From Bacillota bacterium (GTDB lineage Bacteria; Bacillota; Syntrophomonadia; Syntrophomonadales; Syntrophomonadaceae), in contig JAGFXV010000070.1 of the NCBI GenBank assembly GCA_017861475.1, positions 1-7,126 of the forward strand: 7,126 nucleotides of DNA, in the 5' to 3' direction. The notes under the pieces were generated by a model. The model made no database searches. It had not been told where the DNA came from and was given only the letters and a program-made list of their open reading frames with translations. Positions 1 through 5,663 of this stretch are shown piece by piece. Position 1 is the first letter of the stretch. Every line of letters begins with the position of its first letter. The position numbers were made by a program, and so were the translations under genes.

Positions 1-1299
1 TTCTTTTTTCAGCGCATCCATAAACTGACTGAGAATCCCTCGGGCCTCCTCGGGTCCGACCGAAAGCACTCCAATAAATTCGTCCCCGCCCCAGCGTGCT
101 GCAATCCCATATCCCTTGATTGCCTTGCGCAGCTCATCAGCAACCATTACAAGGACTGCATTTCCAAACATGTGGCCATGACTGTCGTTAACTTCTTTAA
201 AATAGTCAATGTCCAACATGAAAAGCGTCTTTTTCTGTTTGCGGTGTTTCCGGATGAATTCCAAATACTGTTTGGAGAATAACTTTTTGTTCGGCAGTCC
301 GGTCAGTTCGTCCATATTCTCAATGGCTACGATACGCTTATCGTAATTAAAAAATACCACCATCGTGACAACGATACAGACCACAAGTGAAAAGAGCATG
401 AAGAGCACATTGCTTTTTATCCTTTCCTGGAATGATCTGCTGATCGAGTTGGTCTCCATCTCCAACACCAGGTACCAGCCAAGGATGTCGTCATATTTTG
501 TAATCAGACATTTTCGCTCACCGCCTGAGGTAAACCACTGTATTTCAGACTCACCGGACTTGTTCATCTTAATTTTTTCCTTGATTCCGGTGTACTTCGG
601 CAGCTTGTCCTCACTCACAAAAATATCCGTACTGCCCATGAAAGAGTTCTCGGCACCGCCCACATTTATTATATAGACAGACAGATCATAGTCTTTTTCA
701 TAAGAACGGATCGTATCCTCTATAAAGGCGGCCTGAAGCCCCACCCCGATTACTCCCAGAAGTTTACCATCCTCCCCTTCCACGCGAAAGTTAACAAATA
801 CGGTAATGTTATTATTATTGGCCTCGTTCGTATCAACCTCTAAATCATACTCATGCCCGGATGCTAAAAAATTATAGTACCAGATGTCATGCGCATCATT
901 CTTTGAAATGGTTTTGTTTAAGCCGTCCTGATAATAATAGTTGCCGGTCTGAGCTGAGACGCAGAACACTGTCGTATAGTCGTACTTTAACTGATAAGCC
1001 TTCAAATAACTATATAACTGTTGCAGATAAGCATCGTCCCCGACGCTTTCAGGTTCCTTCAAAAGCCATGCTTTAAGAAACTCATCGTTTGCCATTGTCT
1101 TTGACACCATCACCGGTATGCTCATGGAATTTTTGATATGGTTAGAAATATCTATATCGGCAAGACTAACCGTATTTTCCAAGTGCTTTTCGGCCAGTTG
1201 CTGATATGATTTGGTATCTTTATACACGCTAATGGTAAATCCAGCCACAATAGAAAAGATAATGATTATGATACTAATCAGCTGTATGTGTTTTTTCAT
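1..1299 (-). CDS. Membrane-bound diguanylate cyclase with extracytoplasmic dCache sensor and GGDEF domain (3' end cut by the window)
   Basis: The frame runs open for 433 codons from ATG at 1299 to base 1 with no stop, so the C-terminus lies outside the window. A GGDEF enzyme makes c-di-GMP from two GTP. Layout: TM1 at about residues 7-26, an extracytoplasmic region of about 27-297 that looks like a double Cache sensor (WYYNF near 140-144, a VFVNFRV strand, GVIGVGL near 182-188), TM2 at 298-317, then GGDEF. Seen in the cyclase domain: DELTGLPN (330-337), LDIDYFK with metal-binding Asp363, the GH-x-x-GN loop, and an intact GGDEF at 404-408. The product-inhibition I-site (RxxD, nine residues before GG) is absent; KGYG stands there. 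The start is supported by AGAGGAG six bases upstream. It follows the M20 gene by 137 bp with no obvious terminator, so it may have its own promoter or be read through. The ligand cannot be told from sequence. About 50 C-terminal GGDEF residues, and any further domain such as EAL, are unseen. Confidence 0.93.
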   Translation of the reverse strand, partial: MKKHIQLISIIIIIFSIVAGFTISVYKDTKSYQQLAEKHLENTVSLADIDISNHIKNSMSIPVMVSKTMANDEFLKAWLLKEPESVGDDAYLQQLYSYLKAYQLKYDYTTVFCVSAQTGNYYYQDGLNKTISKNDAHDIWYYNFLASGHEYDLEVDTNEANNNNITVFVNFRVEGEDGKLLGVIGVGLQAAFIEDTIRSYEKDYDLSVYIINVGGAENSFMGSTDIFVSEDKLPKYTGIKEKIKMNKSGESEIQWFTSGGERKCLITKYDDILGWYLVLEMETNSISRSFQERIKSNVLFMLFSLVVCIVVTMVVFFNYDKRIVAIENMDELTGLPNKKLFSKQYLEFIRKHRKQKKTLFMLDIDYFKEVNDSHGHMFGNAVLVMVADELRKAIKGYGIAARWGGDEFIGVLSVGPEEARGILSQFMDALKKE

Positions 1300-1356
1300 A
1301 TTTGACTCCTCTGGGTGCACTGCAATTATGCGGTTGGTAAATTAATGTCTTTTTTT

Positions 1357-1385
1357 ACCTTAGTTCCTTGGCTGGAAATAGTCAA
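1357..1385 (-). promoter_or_regulatory. Possible weak promoter for the dCache-GGDEF gene
   Basis: On the minus strand TTGACT (1385-1380, five of six to consensus) is followed after 17 bases by TAAGGT (1362-1357, three of six). The -10 is poor. An alternative is TAAAAT at 1402-1397 (five of six), but its -35 (TTAGCT, 18 bases upstream) is also poor. Either would start a transcript inside the 137-bp gap upstream of the start codon at 1299. No riboswitch-like fold was recognised in this gap. Confidence 0.25.
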
Positions 1386-1436
1386 TTGAAAAAGTAATTT
1401 TATGCTATTCTAATGATTTCAGCTAATTAGGTTGGA

Positions 1437-2888
1437 TTAAAAATTACTGATGAGGTTAACGTAAAACTCTATATACTGCATGTAATTATCAATGGGAATC
1501 CTTTCGTCCATGCCATGACTGATTTCGCCTTTTTCCTTGAATGAGGGGGTGAACCGATAAATATAAGGAGTTAGAACTGCGTAATGCTTTGAATCTGTGC
1601 CTCCGGTTGTCATCCAGGGAATACATACGGTATCAGGAAATATCTGCTTAATCGTTCGGCAAAGGATTATAAAACTCTGGGAATAAGTTGGTGATGGTGA
1701 TGGGGCAACATTGCTGAATCCAATTCTTTTGATATGTATATTGGGATCATCAATTGTCTTGGCAACCTTGGCAATGGCATGTTCAACCGATTCTCCGGGT
1801 AAAAGTCTTATGTTTATGATGGCCTTGGCACTGGCGGGGAGAACGTTGTCCTGATATCCACCCTCAATAATGGTTGGAGCAATCGTTGTACGAAGCATGG
1901 CGGCGCTGGCGTTATCCTGTAAAAGAACTTTTTCAACTATGCCTCCGGTTAGCCATAGATTACTGAAAACCACATTATACGGAAAATCCATATTAGCTAT
2001 TCCATAGGAAAGCGTAGGCTCAACATAATGCAGGGTAGCTGGAAATGGATTGTTCTGAAGCTTGACAATGGCCTCACAGATGATTCCAATCGTTGTTTGT
2101 TTTTCTGGTTCGGCTGAGTGGCATGATTCTTTGTTTATGGAAAGTTCCAGGGTTAGGTATCCTTTTTCGGCGGTGGCGATGAGTGCAGTCTTCCCTTTCA
2201 GACCCGGTATGGTATTTTCAACTACGGCTCCACCTTCGTCTATCACACATTCAGGTACAATATTCCGAGACTTGAGGAGCTCGGCAATCTTTTGCGCACC
2301 GTTGGTCCCCAATACCTCCTCATCATGACCAAAAGCTAAAATGATTGTACGTTTGGGCGTAACTCCATTCTTCAGCATATATTCAACTGCCTCAAGTATA
2401 GCCATAACCTGAGATTTATTGTCTCTGGCTCCCCTGCCCCAGATTTTGCCTGCGGATATATCTCCTGAAAAAGGGGCATGTTGCCACTGGCTTAAAGTAT
2501 CCCTTTCGATATCTACAACATCAAAATGGGCAGCTAGTATTACCGGTTTTAATGAATTGTCAGTACCTTGCCATGTATACAGAAGGCTATATTGGTTTAC
2601 CTTTTCCAGGCGCAGGGTTTGATGAACAAGCGGAAAAGATGTTTTAAGGTAGGAATGGAATTCTTCAAATTGACTATAGTCAAATTTTCCGGGATCTCTA
2701 TAGGAAATGGTTCTGAATTTAATGGCGTCTGCAAGACGATGACTGGCTTGATCTGGGGCAAGGTTAATTCCAGCGGTGGGCGTGATATCTCCTATTTGAT
2801 TGTCCTTCCCAAATAGGATATTAATACAAATGACTGCAATAAAAAGAGACAACACTATTAACATCCATACGCTTACTTTATGTCTCAT
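1437..2888 (-). CDS. Membrane-anchored M20 family zinc metallopeptidase, CPS1/PM20D1-like
   Basis: 483 residues. M20 enzymes are di-zinc amidohydrolases; the CPS1/PM20D1 branch cleaves peptides or N-acyl amino acids. The branch is suggested by the W-x-x-x-PFSG...IWGRGARDNK segment and by AFGHDEE. Predicted active-site residues: His121 and Asp123 (HFD), bridging Asp156 (GRGARD), Glu190/Glu191 (HDEE), Asp217 (VIDEGG) and His458 (SHGMDER), with TGGTDSKH at 428-435 also typical. All look intact. Residues about 7-27 form one hydrophobic helix after a basic start (MRHK), read as a signal anchor with the catalytic domain outside. The Cys21 context (AVIC) is not a proper lipobox. The start is backed by AAGGAGGAG six bases upstream. 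It lies 132 bp downstream of the membrane LuxR gene with no terminator between them, and has a candidate promoter with twin palindromes. The substrate is unknown; a general carboxypeptidase or dipeptidase is the main alternative. Confidence 0.92.
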   Translation of the reverse strand: MRHKVSVWMLIVLSLFIAVICINILFGKDNQIGDITPTAGINLAPDQASHRLADAIKFRTISYRDPGKFDYSQFEEFHSYLKTSFPLVHQTLRLEKVNQYSLLYTWQGTDNSLKPVILAAHFDVVDIERDTLSQWQHAPFSGDISAGKIWGRGARDNKSQVMAILEAVEYMLKNGVTPKRTIILAFGHDEEVLGTNGAQKIAELLKSRNIVPECVIDEGGAVVENTIPGLKGKTALIATAEKGYLTLELSINKESCHSAEPEKQTTIGIICEAIVKLQNNPFPATLHYVEPTLSYGIANMDFPYNVVFSNLWLTGGIVEKVLLQDNASAAMLRTTIAPTIIEGGYQDNVLPASAKAIINIRLLPGESVEHAIAKVAKTIDDPNIHIKRIGFSNVAPSPSPTYSQSFIILCRTIKQIFPDTVCIPWMTTGGTDSKHYAVLTPYIYRFTPSFKEKGEISHGMDERIPIDNYMQYIEFYVNLISNF

Positions 2889-2920
2889 GAATAACTCCTC
2901 CTTTTTAAACTGCTGGAATC

Positions 2921-2949
2921 AGTCTAGGTATGAAAGAGAGGAGTTTCAA
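2921..2949 (-). promoter_or_regulatory. Candidate sigma-A promoter of the M20 gene
   Basis: On the minus strand TTGAAA (2949-2944, five of six) is separated by 17 bases from TAGACT (2926-2921, four of six). The predicted transcription start is near 2914, leaving a leader of about 25 bases before the start codon at 2888 that includes the AAGGAGGAG ribosome binding site. A looser dyad, TGAAA-N8-TTTCA (2931-2948), lies within the spacer and -35. The upstream palindrome (2948-2967) overlaps the first two bases of the -35. The elements fit, but short hexamers occur by chance in AT-rich DNA. Confidence 0.45.
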
Positions 2950-2967
2950 TGAGAATAGGTTCTCATT
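2948..2967. repeat. Perfect 8-bp inverted repeat, candidate operator (site 1)
   Basis: AATGAGAA, four bases (TAGG), then TTCTCATT form a 20-bp perfect palindrome. The inner 16 bp (2950-2965) have the form TGAGAA-N4-TTCTCA. It overlaps the -35 of the candidate M20 promoter by two bases and is centred near -43.5 relative to the inferred start. No run of T follows on either strand, so it is not an intrinsic terminator of the LuxR gene. The position suits a dimeric activator; the neighbouring LuxR-type protein is the obvious candidate, by inference only. Confidence 0.6.
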
Positions 2968-2984
2968 TTGGGTAATGTGGTTAA

Positions 2985-3000
2985 TAGGAATATCTTCCTA
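2985..3000. repeat. Perfect 6-bp inverted repeat, candidate operator (site 2)
   Basis: TAGGAA, four bases (TATC), then TTCCTA form a perfect palindrome with the same half-site length and spacer as the core of the site at 2950-2965. The two agree at T, G, A and A of each half (TRRGAA/TTCYYA), and both spacers begin with TA. The centres are 35 bp apart, which places this one near -78.5 of the inferred M20 promoter and 20 bp past the LuxR gene's stop codon. Confidence 0.5.
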
Positions 3001-3020
3001 GTGATCTGCCAGGCGAAGAA

Positions 3021-3887
3021 TTAGAATGGTACAGATCCGTTTTGGCTGAAGTGAACGATCAGCTCATATCTATTCTTGATCCCGGTTTTCTTGTAGATAT
3101 TATAAATATGATTTTTAACTGTATTCGGTGATATAAAAAGTTGCTCGCCAATTTGATTATTGTTCTTGCCAGCTAAGATCTCCCTGACTATTTCGAGTTC
3201 TCTCACGGTCAAGCCATACATGCTCCCAAAGGTTTCAAGGTTTTCAGGCTCTTTTAAATCATTCGTGTCAATTTGTCTGCTTTGCAGCAAATATTTTAAT
3301 CCCAGTAGATTGATAACAAGGTAAATAATCTGGGTAAATGGTATTTTAAAAATCCATTGGGGTATGCCGGGTAAGAGATTGGTTATCGTGTAAATCAACC
3401 AATAGACTATCAGTCCGGATATGATAGTTATGTGCATACTTCGGTAATACTTTGGGGTTTGCGGCAAATTTGTAAAGGCATATAATGAACAACCCACCAG
3501 GAACAAGTCAAAAATCCATGAAACCAAACCCGGTGCTGCGACAGGCATGACCAGAGCCAGGCAAAATGCCAGGATCAAACTAACAGGTATGCGTTTTTCT
3601 GTAATATTGGATATTAGTTTAACGAGCGCAACGAATGTTAAGATACTGAACAAAAACGTAACGATTCCCAGAACAGTCCAAAAAGATTCAGGGATGGCGG
3701 TTACGTTTTTGGAAAAGTAGATCCTGATTGCATCAAGGATCATATTCATGGTAAACATCAAATCGGCATAAACAATCCATTGCCATACGATGTCTTTTTG
3801 CTGATAGTATTTCATCCAGGCCATGGAAAGGGTAATCATCCCTAAGGAAATTGCTGTAAAATGCAAAATGACAACCAGATGAATCAT
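3021..3887 (-). CDS. Seven-TM membrane protein with C-terminal LuxR-type HTH (one-component membrane regulator)
   Basis: 288 residues. About seven hydrophobic segments are visible, near 3-25, 34-57, 68-92, 100-117, 119-139, 150-172 and 182-202. A short polar linker (203-222) leads to a complete LuxR/GerE HTH at about 224-277. Family hallmarks there are LTVRELEIV, the AGKNNNQIGEQL stretch, and the recognition helix SPNTVKNHIYNIYKKTG. No receiver, autoinducer-binding or kinase domain is present, so signal input is presumably through the membrane part, with the HTH in the cytoplasm binding DNA from the membrane. AGGAG lies nine bases before the ATG; a TATAAT (3974-3969) lies upstream. The next gene downstream is the M20 enzyme, with paired palindromes between them, suggesting this protein regulates it. 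I recognise the architecture but not a named family member; the ligand and targets are unknown. The TM count could be six, which would change the topology. Confidence 0.88.
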   Translation of the reverse strand: MIHLVVILHFTAISLGMITLSMAWMKYYQQKDIVWQWIVYADLMFTMNMILDAIRIYFSKNVTAIPESFWTVLGIVTFLFSILTFVALVKLISNITEKRIPVSLILAFCLALVMPVAAPGLVSWIFDLFLVGCSLYAFTNLPQTPKYYRSMHITIISGLIVYWLIYTITNLLPGIPQWIFKIPFTQIIYLVINLLGLKYLLQSRQIDTNDLKEPENLETFGSMYGLTVRELEIVREILAGKNNNQIGEQLFISPNTVKNHIYNIYKKTGIKNRYELIVHFSQNGSVPF

Positions 3888-3968
3888 ATAATAAAACTCC
3901 TAAAGCCAAGTCATAAAATAATTTATCTCTAAATAACAACCCTGTTGAGCAAGGCTAATTGTCATTTT

Positions 3969-3998
3969 ATTATACAATATCGATCACCCTAAACAGAA
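3969..3998 (-). promoter_or_regulatory. Possible promoter of the membrane LuxR gene
   Basis: A consensus -10 TATAAT sits on the minus strand at 3974-3969, about 80 bases before the LuxR start codon at 3887. The -35 is poor: TTCTGT at 3998-3993 with an 18-base spacer. If used, the roughly 75-base leader includes a small AT-rich dyad (ATTTA-GAGA-TAAAT). The TRRGAA-N4-TTCYYA palindrome found before the M20 gene is not present here, so autoregulation through that motif is not supported. Confidence 0.35.
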
Positions 3999-4024
3999 CA
4001 GGTCCCGAATTGTGTATTTCTAGA

Positions 4025-4441
4025 TTAATCGTATATTACATTTTTCCCTTCATCACTTAACTTTTTTAAAGAGGAAAGCATTTGATTTATTTCTTCATCG
4101 GAATGTCTTTCCCATGAACCTAATTCGGCTATTATTTTCAAAGGAGATTTAGACCTATAAGAACGTGTTGGATTTCCAGGAAATCTTTTGTCAGTTAAGT
4201 TCGGATCATTTTCAAATTCACCTAATGGTTCTACAATATAAATTCTTTCTTTTAAGTTAGAAGCCGCTAATTCAGCACCCCATTTAGCAGCACTTAATGT
4301 TGCGGTAAAATAAATATAGTTGGATTTTTTATTTTGGTAATTTGATAAGTGTTGTGGTTCTAATAAATCTCCAATTTTCAGTTCTGCTTTAGTACCGTGA
4401 AAAAAAGGGCCATTATCTAAAACATCTTTTTTGTCATTCAT
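4025..4441 (-). CDS. arr: NAD+-rifampin ADP-ribosyltransferase (Arr family)
   Basis: 138 residues, the usual length for Arr. The enzyme transfers ADP-ribose from NAD+ to the ansa-chain hydroxyl of rifamycins and so inactivates them in the cytoplasm. Recognised signatures, in order: FFHGTKAELKIGDLL (14-27, with His15), SNY...NYIYFTATL (33-49, with Tyr44), AAELAAS-like helix, YIVEPLGEFENDPN (68-81), then LTDKRFPGNPTRSYRSKSP (82-100), the most diagnostic block. By alignment from memory, His15, Tyr44 and Asp79 match the catalytic His, Tyr and Asp of mycobacterial Arr. AGGAG lies nine bases before the ATG. GC content, counted over the gene, is about 31%, clearly below the neighbouring hydrolase (around 50%), which suggests horizontal transfer. 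It starts 65 bp after the hydrolase stop and may share its transcript or use a local AT-rich promoter. Whether it gives resistance here, or modifies another substrate, cannot be told. Confidence 0.93.
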   Translation of the reverse strand: MNDKKDVLDNGPFFHGTKAELKIGDLLEPQHLSNYQNKKSNYIYFTATLSAAKWGAELAASNLKERIYIVEPLGEFENDPNLTDKRFPGNPTRSYRSKSPLKIIAELGSWERHSDEEINQMLSSLKKLSDEGKNVIYD

Positions 4442-4506
4442 GATGATACACTCCTTTTATTTTTTATAGACATCAGTAGAAATATAAAAGCCGTCCGGGG
4501 CACGTA

Positions 4507-5418
4507 TTAACGGGAAGATTCCGCCCCATATATTAGATCGGCAATTCGCTGCGCAAAATCTGACCATAATGGTTTAGGAAAGCCATGCCCCATTCCTTCA
4601 AATGTTACCAGTTCCGCTCCTGGAATAGCTGCAGCAGTGGCACTTCCTCCGCTGATGTTTATCATCTTGTCGTTTTCACCATGAATTACAAGCGCAGGAA
4701 TTCGTAAAGAGCGGAGCTTTTCTGTGCGGTCTCCGGATTTGAGAACCGCCACCGCCTGTCGTAACATTCCCAATGGATCATGATCGCGATCCCATGCGCG
4801 ACCGGTATTTTCGGCAGCAACACTTTCATCCAGAGGATATTTCGGGGATCCAATCGCTTTAAGTGAACGAACTTGCCAATCAATATAGCCTTGGCGGTCG
4901 TCACTTGGCGGTGCGCCCAAATTTGCCAAAGCTGTATAGTCAGGCTGCCCAACAGAAGGATCACCGGTAGTAGACATCATGGAAGTCAGTGACCGGACCC
5001 TTCCCGGATACTCTATCGCGATTGTCTGGGCGATCATTCCGCCCATTGAGGCACCAACAAGATGAACACTATCCAATCCAAGGGCATCCATAAGGCCTAC
5101 TGTATCTGCTGCCATGTCAGAAAGCGTATAGGTCACGGTTGAAAAATCGGATTGTACCGCTGAGAAGTCCGGAACAGGTGCGTTAGTGAAGTGTGTAGAA
5201 ATTCCGGTATCTCTGTTGTCAAACCGTATTGGGTGCAGACCACGGCTAGCCAATTCTATGCAAAAGCCATCCGGCCAGGCAATCATTTGTGCTCCACCAC
5301 CCATTATCAGAAAAACAGGTGGTAATACTGGATCACCAAAGCGTTGGTAGGCCATATTGATTTTTGCAGGGCCAATATTTTGAACGCATTCTTCATCATG
5401 AATTTGTTTTGTATTCAT
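4507..5418 (-). CDS. Alpha/beta hydrolase, RdmC-like
   Basis: 303 residues, full length for a single-domain alpha/beta hydrolase, with no signal peptide, so cytoplasmic. The catalytic triad is readable: nucleophile Ser124 in GASMG (122-126), acid Asp250 in HGENDK, and His278 in GMGHGF. The oxyanion-hole region is MGGGAQM (39-45), and FDNRDTGIST (67-75) is typical of the branch that includes aclacinomycin methylesterase RdmC. Family members are esterases, lactonases or haloperoxidase-like enzymes, so the substrate cannot be assigned. A cap region of roughly 150-225 sits between core strands as usual. The start is supported by AAAGGAG nine bases upstream; a second AAGGA lies too close to the ATG to be used. 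It is upstream of arr by 65 bp on the same strand. The gene is clearly GC-richer than arr, arguing against the two arriving as one unit. Confidence 0.9.
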   Translation of the reverse strand: MNTKQIHDEECVQNIGPAKINMAYQRFGDPVLPPVFLIMGGGAQMIAWPDGFCIELASRGLHPIRFDNRDTGISTHFTNAPVPDFSAVQSDFSTVTYTLSDMAADTVGLMDALGLDSVHLVGASMGGMIAQTIAIEYPGRVRSLTSMMSTTGDPSVGQPDYTALANLGAPPSDDRQGYIDWQVRSLKAIGSPKYPLDESVAAENTGRAWDRDHDPLGMLRQAVAVLKSGDRTEKLRSLRIPALVIHGENDKMINISGGSATAAAIPGAELVTFEGMGHGFPKPLWSDFAQRIADLIYGAESSR

Positions 5419-5506
5419 GGTCCTTTTCTCCTTTCGGTTCCATCAACAACAAATTTCAGCCAAAGCTCATGATGATATTATATGGATGCCTATGAAACAT
5501 AAACAG

Positions 5507-5534
5507 TCTATAATACATTTTTTTATCATGTTAA
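5507..5534 (-). promoter_or_regulatory. Possible promoter of the alpha/beta hydrolase gene
   Basis: On the minus strand TTAACA (5534-5529, five of six) is followed after 16 bases by TATAGA (5512-5507, four of six). An alternative -10 with perfect consensus, TATAAT, lies at 5482-5477 but has no convincing -35. Either places the start in the 245-bp gap upstream of the hydrolase ATG at 5418. The remainder of that gap holds the hairpin at 5555-5581 and no supportable gene. Confidence 0.3.
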
Positions 5535-5554
5535 AATTAAAGTGGAGATAGCTA

Positions 5555-5592
5555 AGGGCCTCTTCATAATGAAGAAGCCCTCAAAATTTTTT
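5555..5592 (+). terminator. Strong hairpin with T-run on the plus strand (orphan or bidirectional terminator)
   Basis: AGGGC at 5555 pairs with GCCCT ending at 5581; after one C/A mismatch the stem continues (TCTTCA with TGAAGA) to a tight loop. A TTTTTT run begins at 5587, after CAAAA, on the plus strand. In the minus direction, where cshA transcription would arrive, the stem is equally strong and gains wobble pairs, but only a few scattered U residues follow. It lies about 80 bp after the cshA stop, so it probably ends that transcript inefficiently or with Rho, while blocking plus-strand transcription toward cshA. Confidence 0.55.
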
Positions 5593-5663
5593 ATTTAATT
5601 TTCATCCTCACAAATGAATTAGGATTCGCATGGTGGAGGCAGGCCCGTGCACGACCTTTTATC

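Noticed and set aside
365..1076. Plus-strand open frames of 103 and 71 codons (365-676 and 861-1076)
   Set aside because: They lie opposite the intact diguanylate cyclase frame, resemble no known protein, and are explained as shadows of it.
1300..1436. c-di-GMP riboswitch before the diguanylate cyclase gene
   Set aside because: None of the conserved GEMM-type sequence blocks could be recognised on the minus strand of this gap.
1487..1500. Possible lipoprotein signal in the M20 enzyme and other terminal oddities of its gene
   Set aside because: The only early cysteine (Cys21) is preceded by Ile rather than Gly, Ala or Ser, so a lipobox is not supported; the C-terminus ends normally.
2950..2965. 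Palindrome read as a LexA, CcpA or Fur/PerR site
   Set aside because: LexA needs GAAC-N4-GTTC, cre sites are 14-bp dyads with a central CG, and Fur/PerR boxes have an odd centre (7-1-7). The 6-4-6 geometry here fits none of them.
2948..2967. Palindrome read as an intrinsic terminator of the LuxR gene
   Set aside because: The stem is AT-rich and no run of T follows it on the minus strand; an operator role fits better.
3733..3939. Minus-strand 68-codon frame overlapping the 5' end of the membrane LuxR gene
   Set aside because: It overlaps the LuxR frame, which has a proper ribosome binding site and membrane-helix pattern; the overlapping product looks random.
5402..5449. Short minus-strand reading frame (about 15 codons, beginning MEPKGEKD) overlapping the hydrolase start in another frame, considered as a leader peptide
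   Set aside because: It has no ribosome binding site of its own and runs through the hydrolase Shine-Dalgarno sequence; likely chance.
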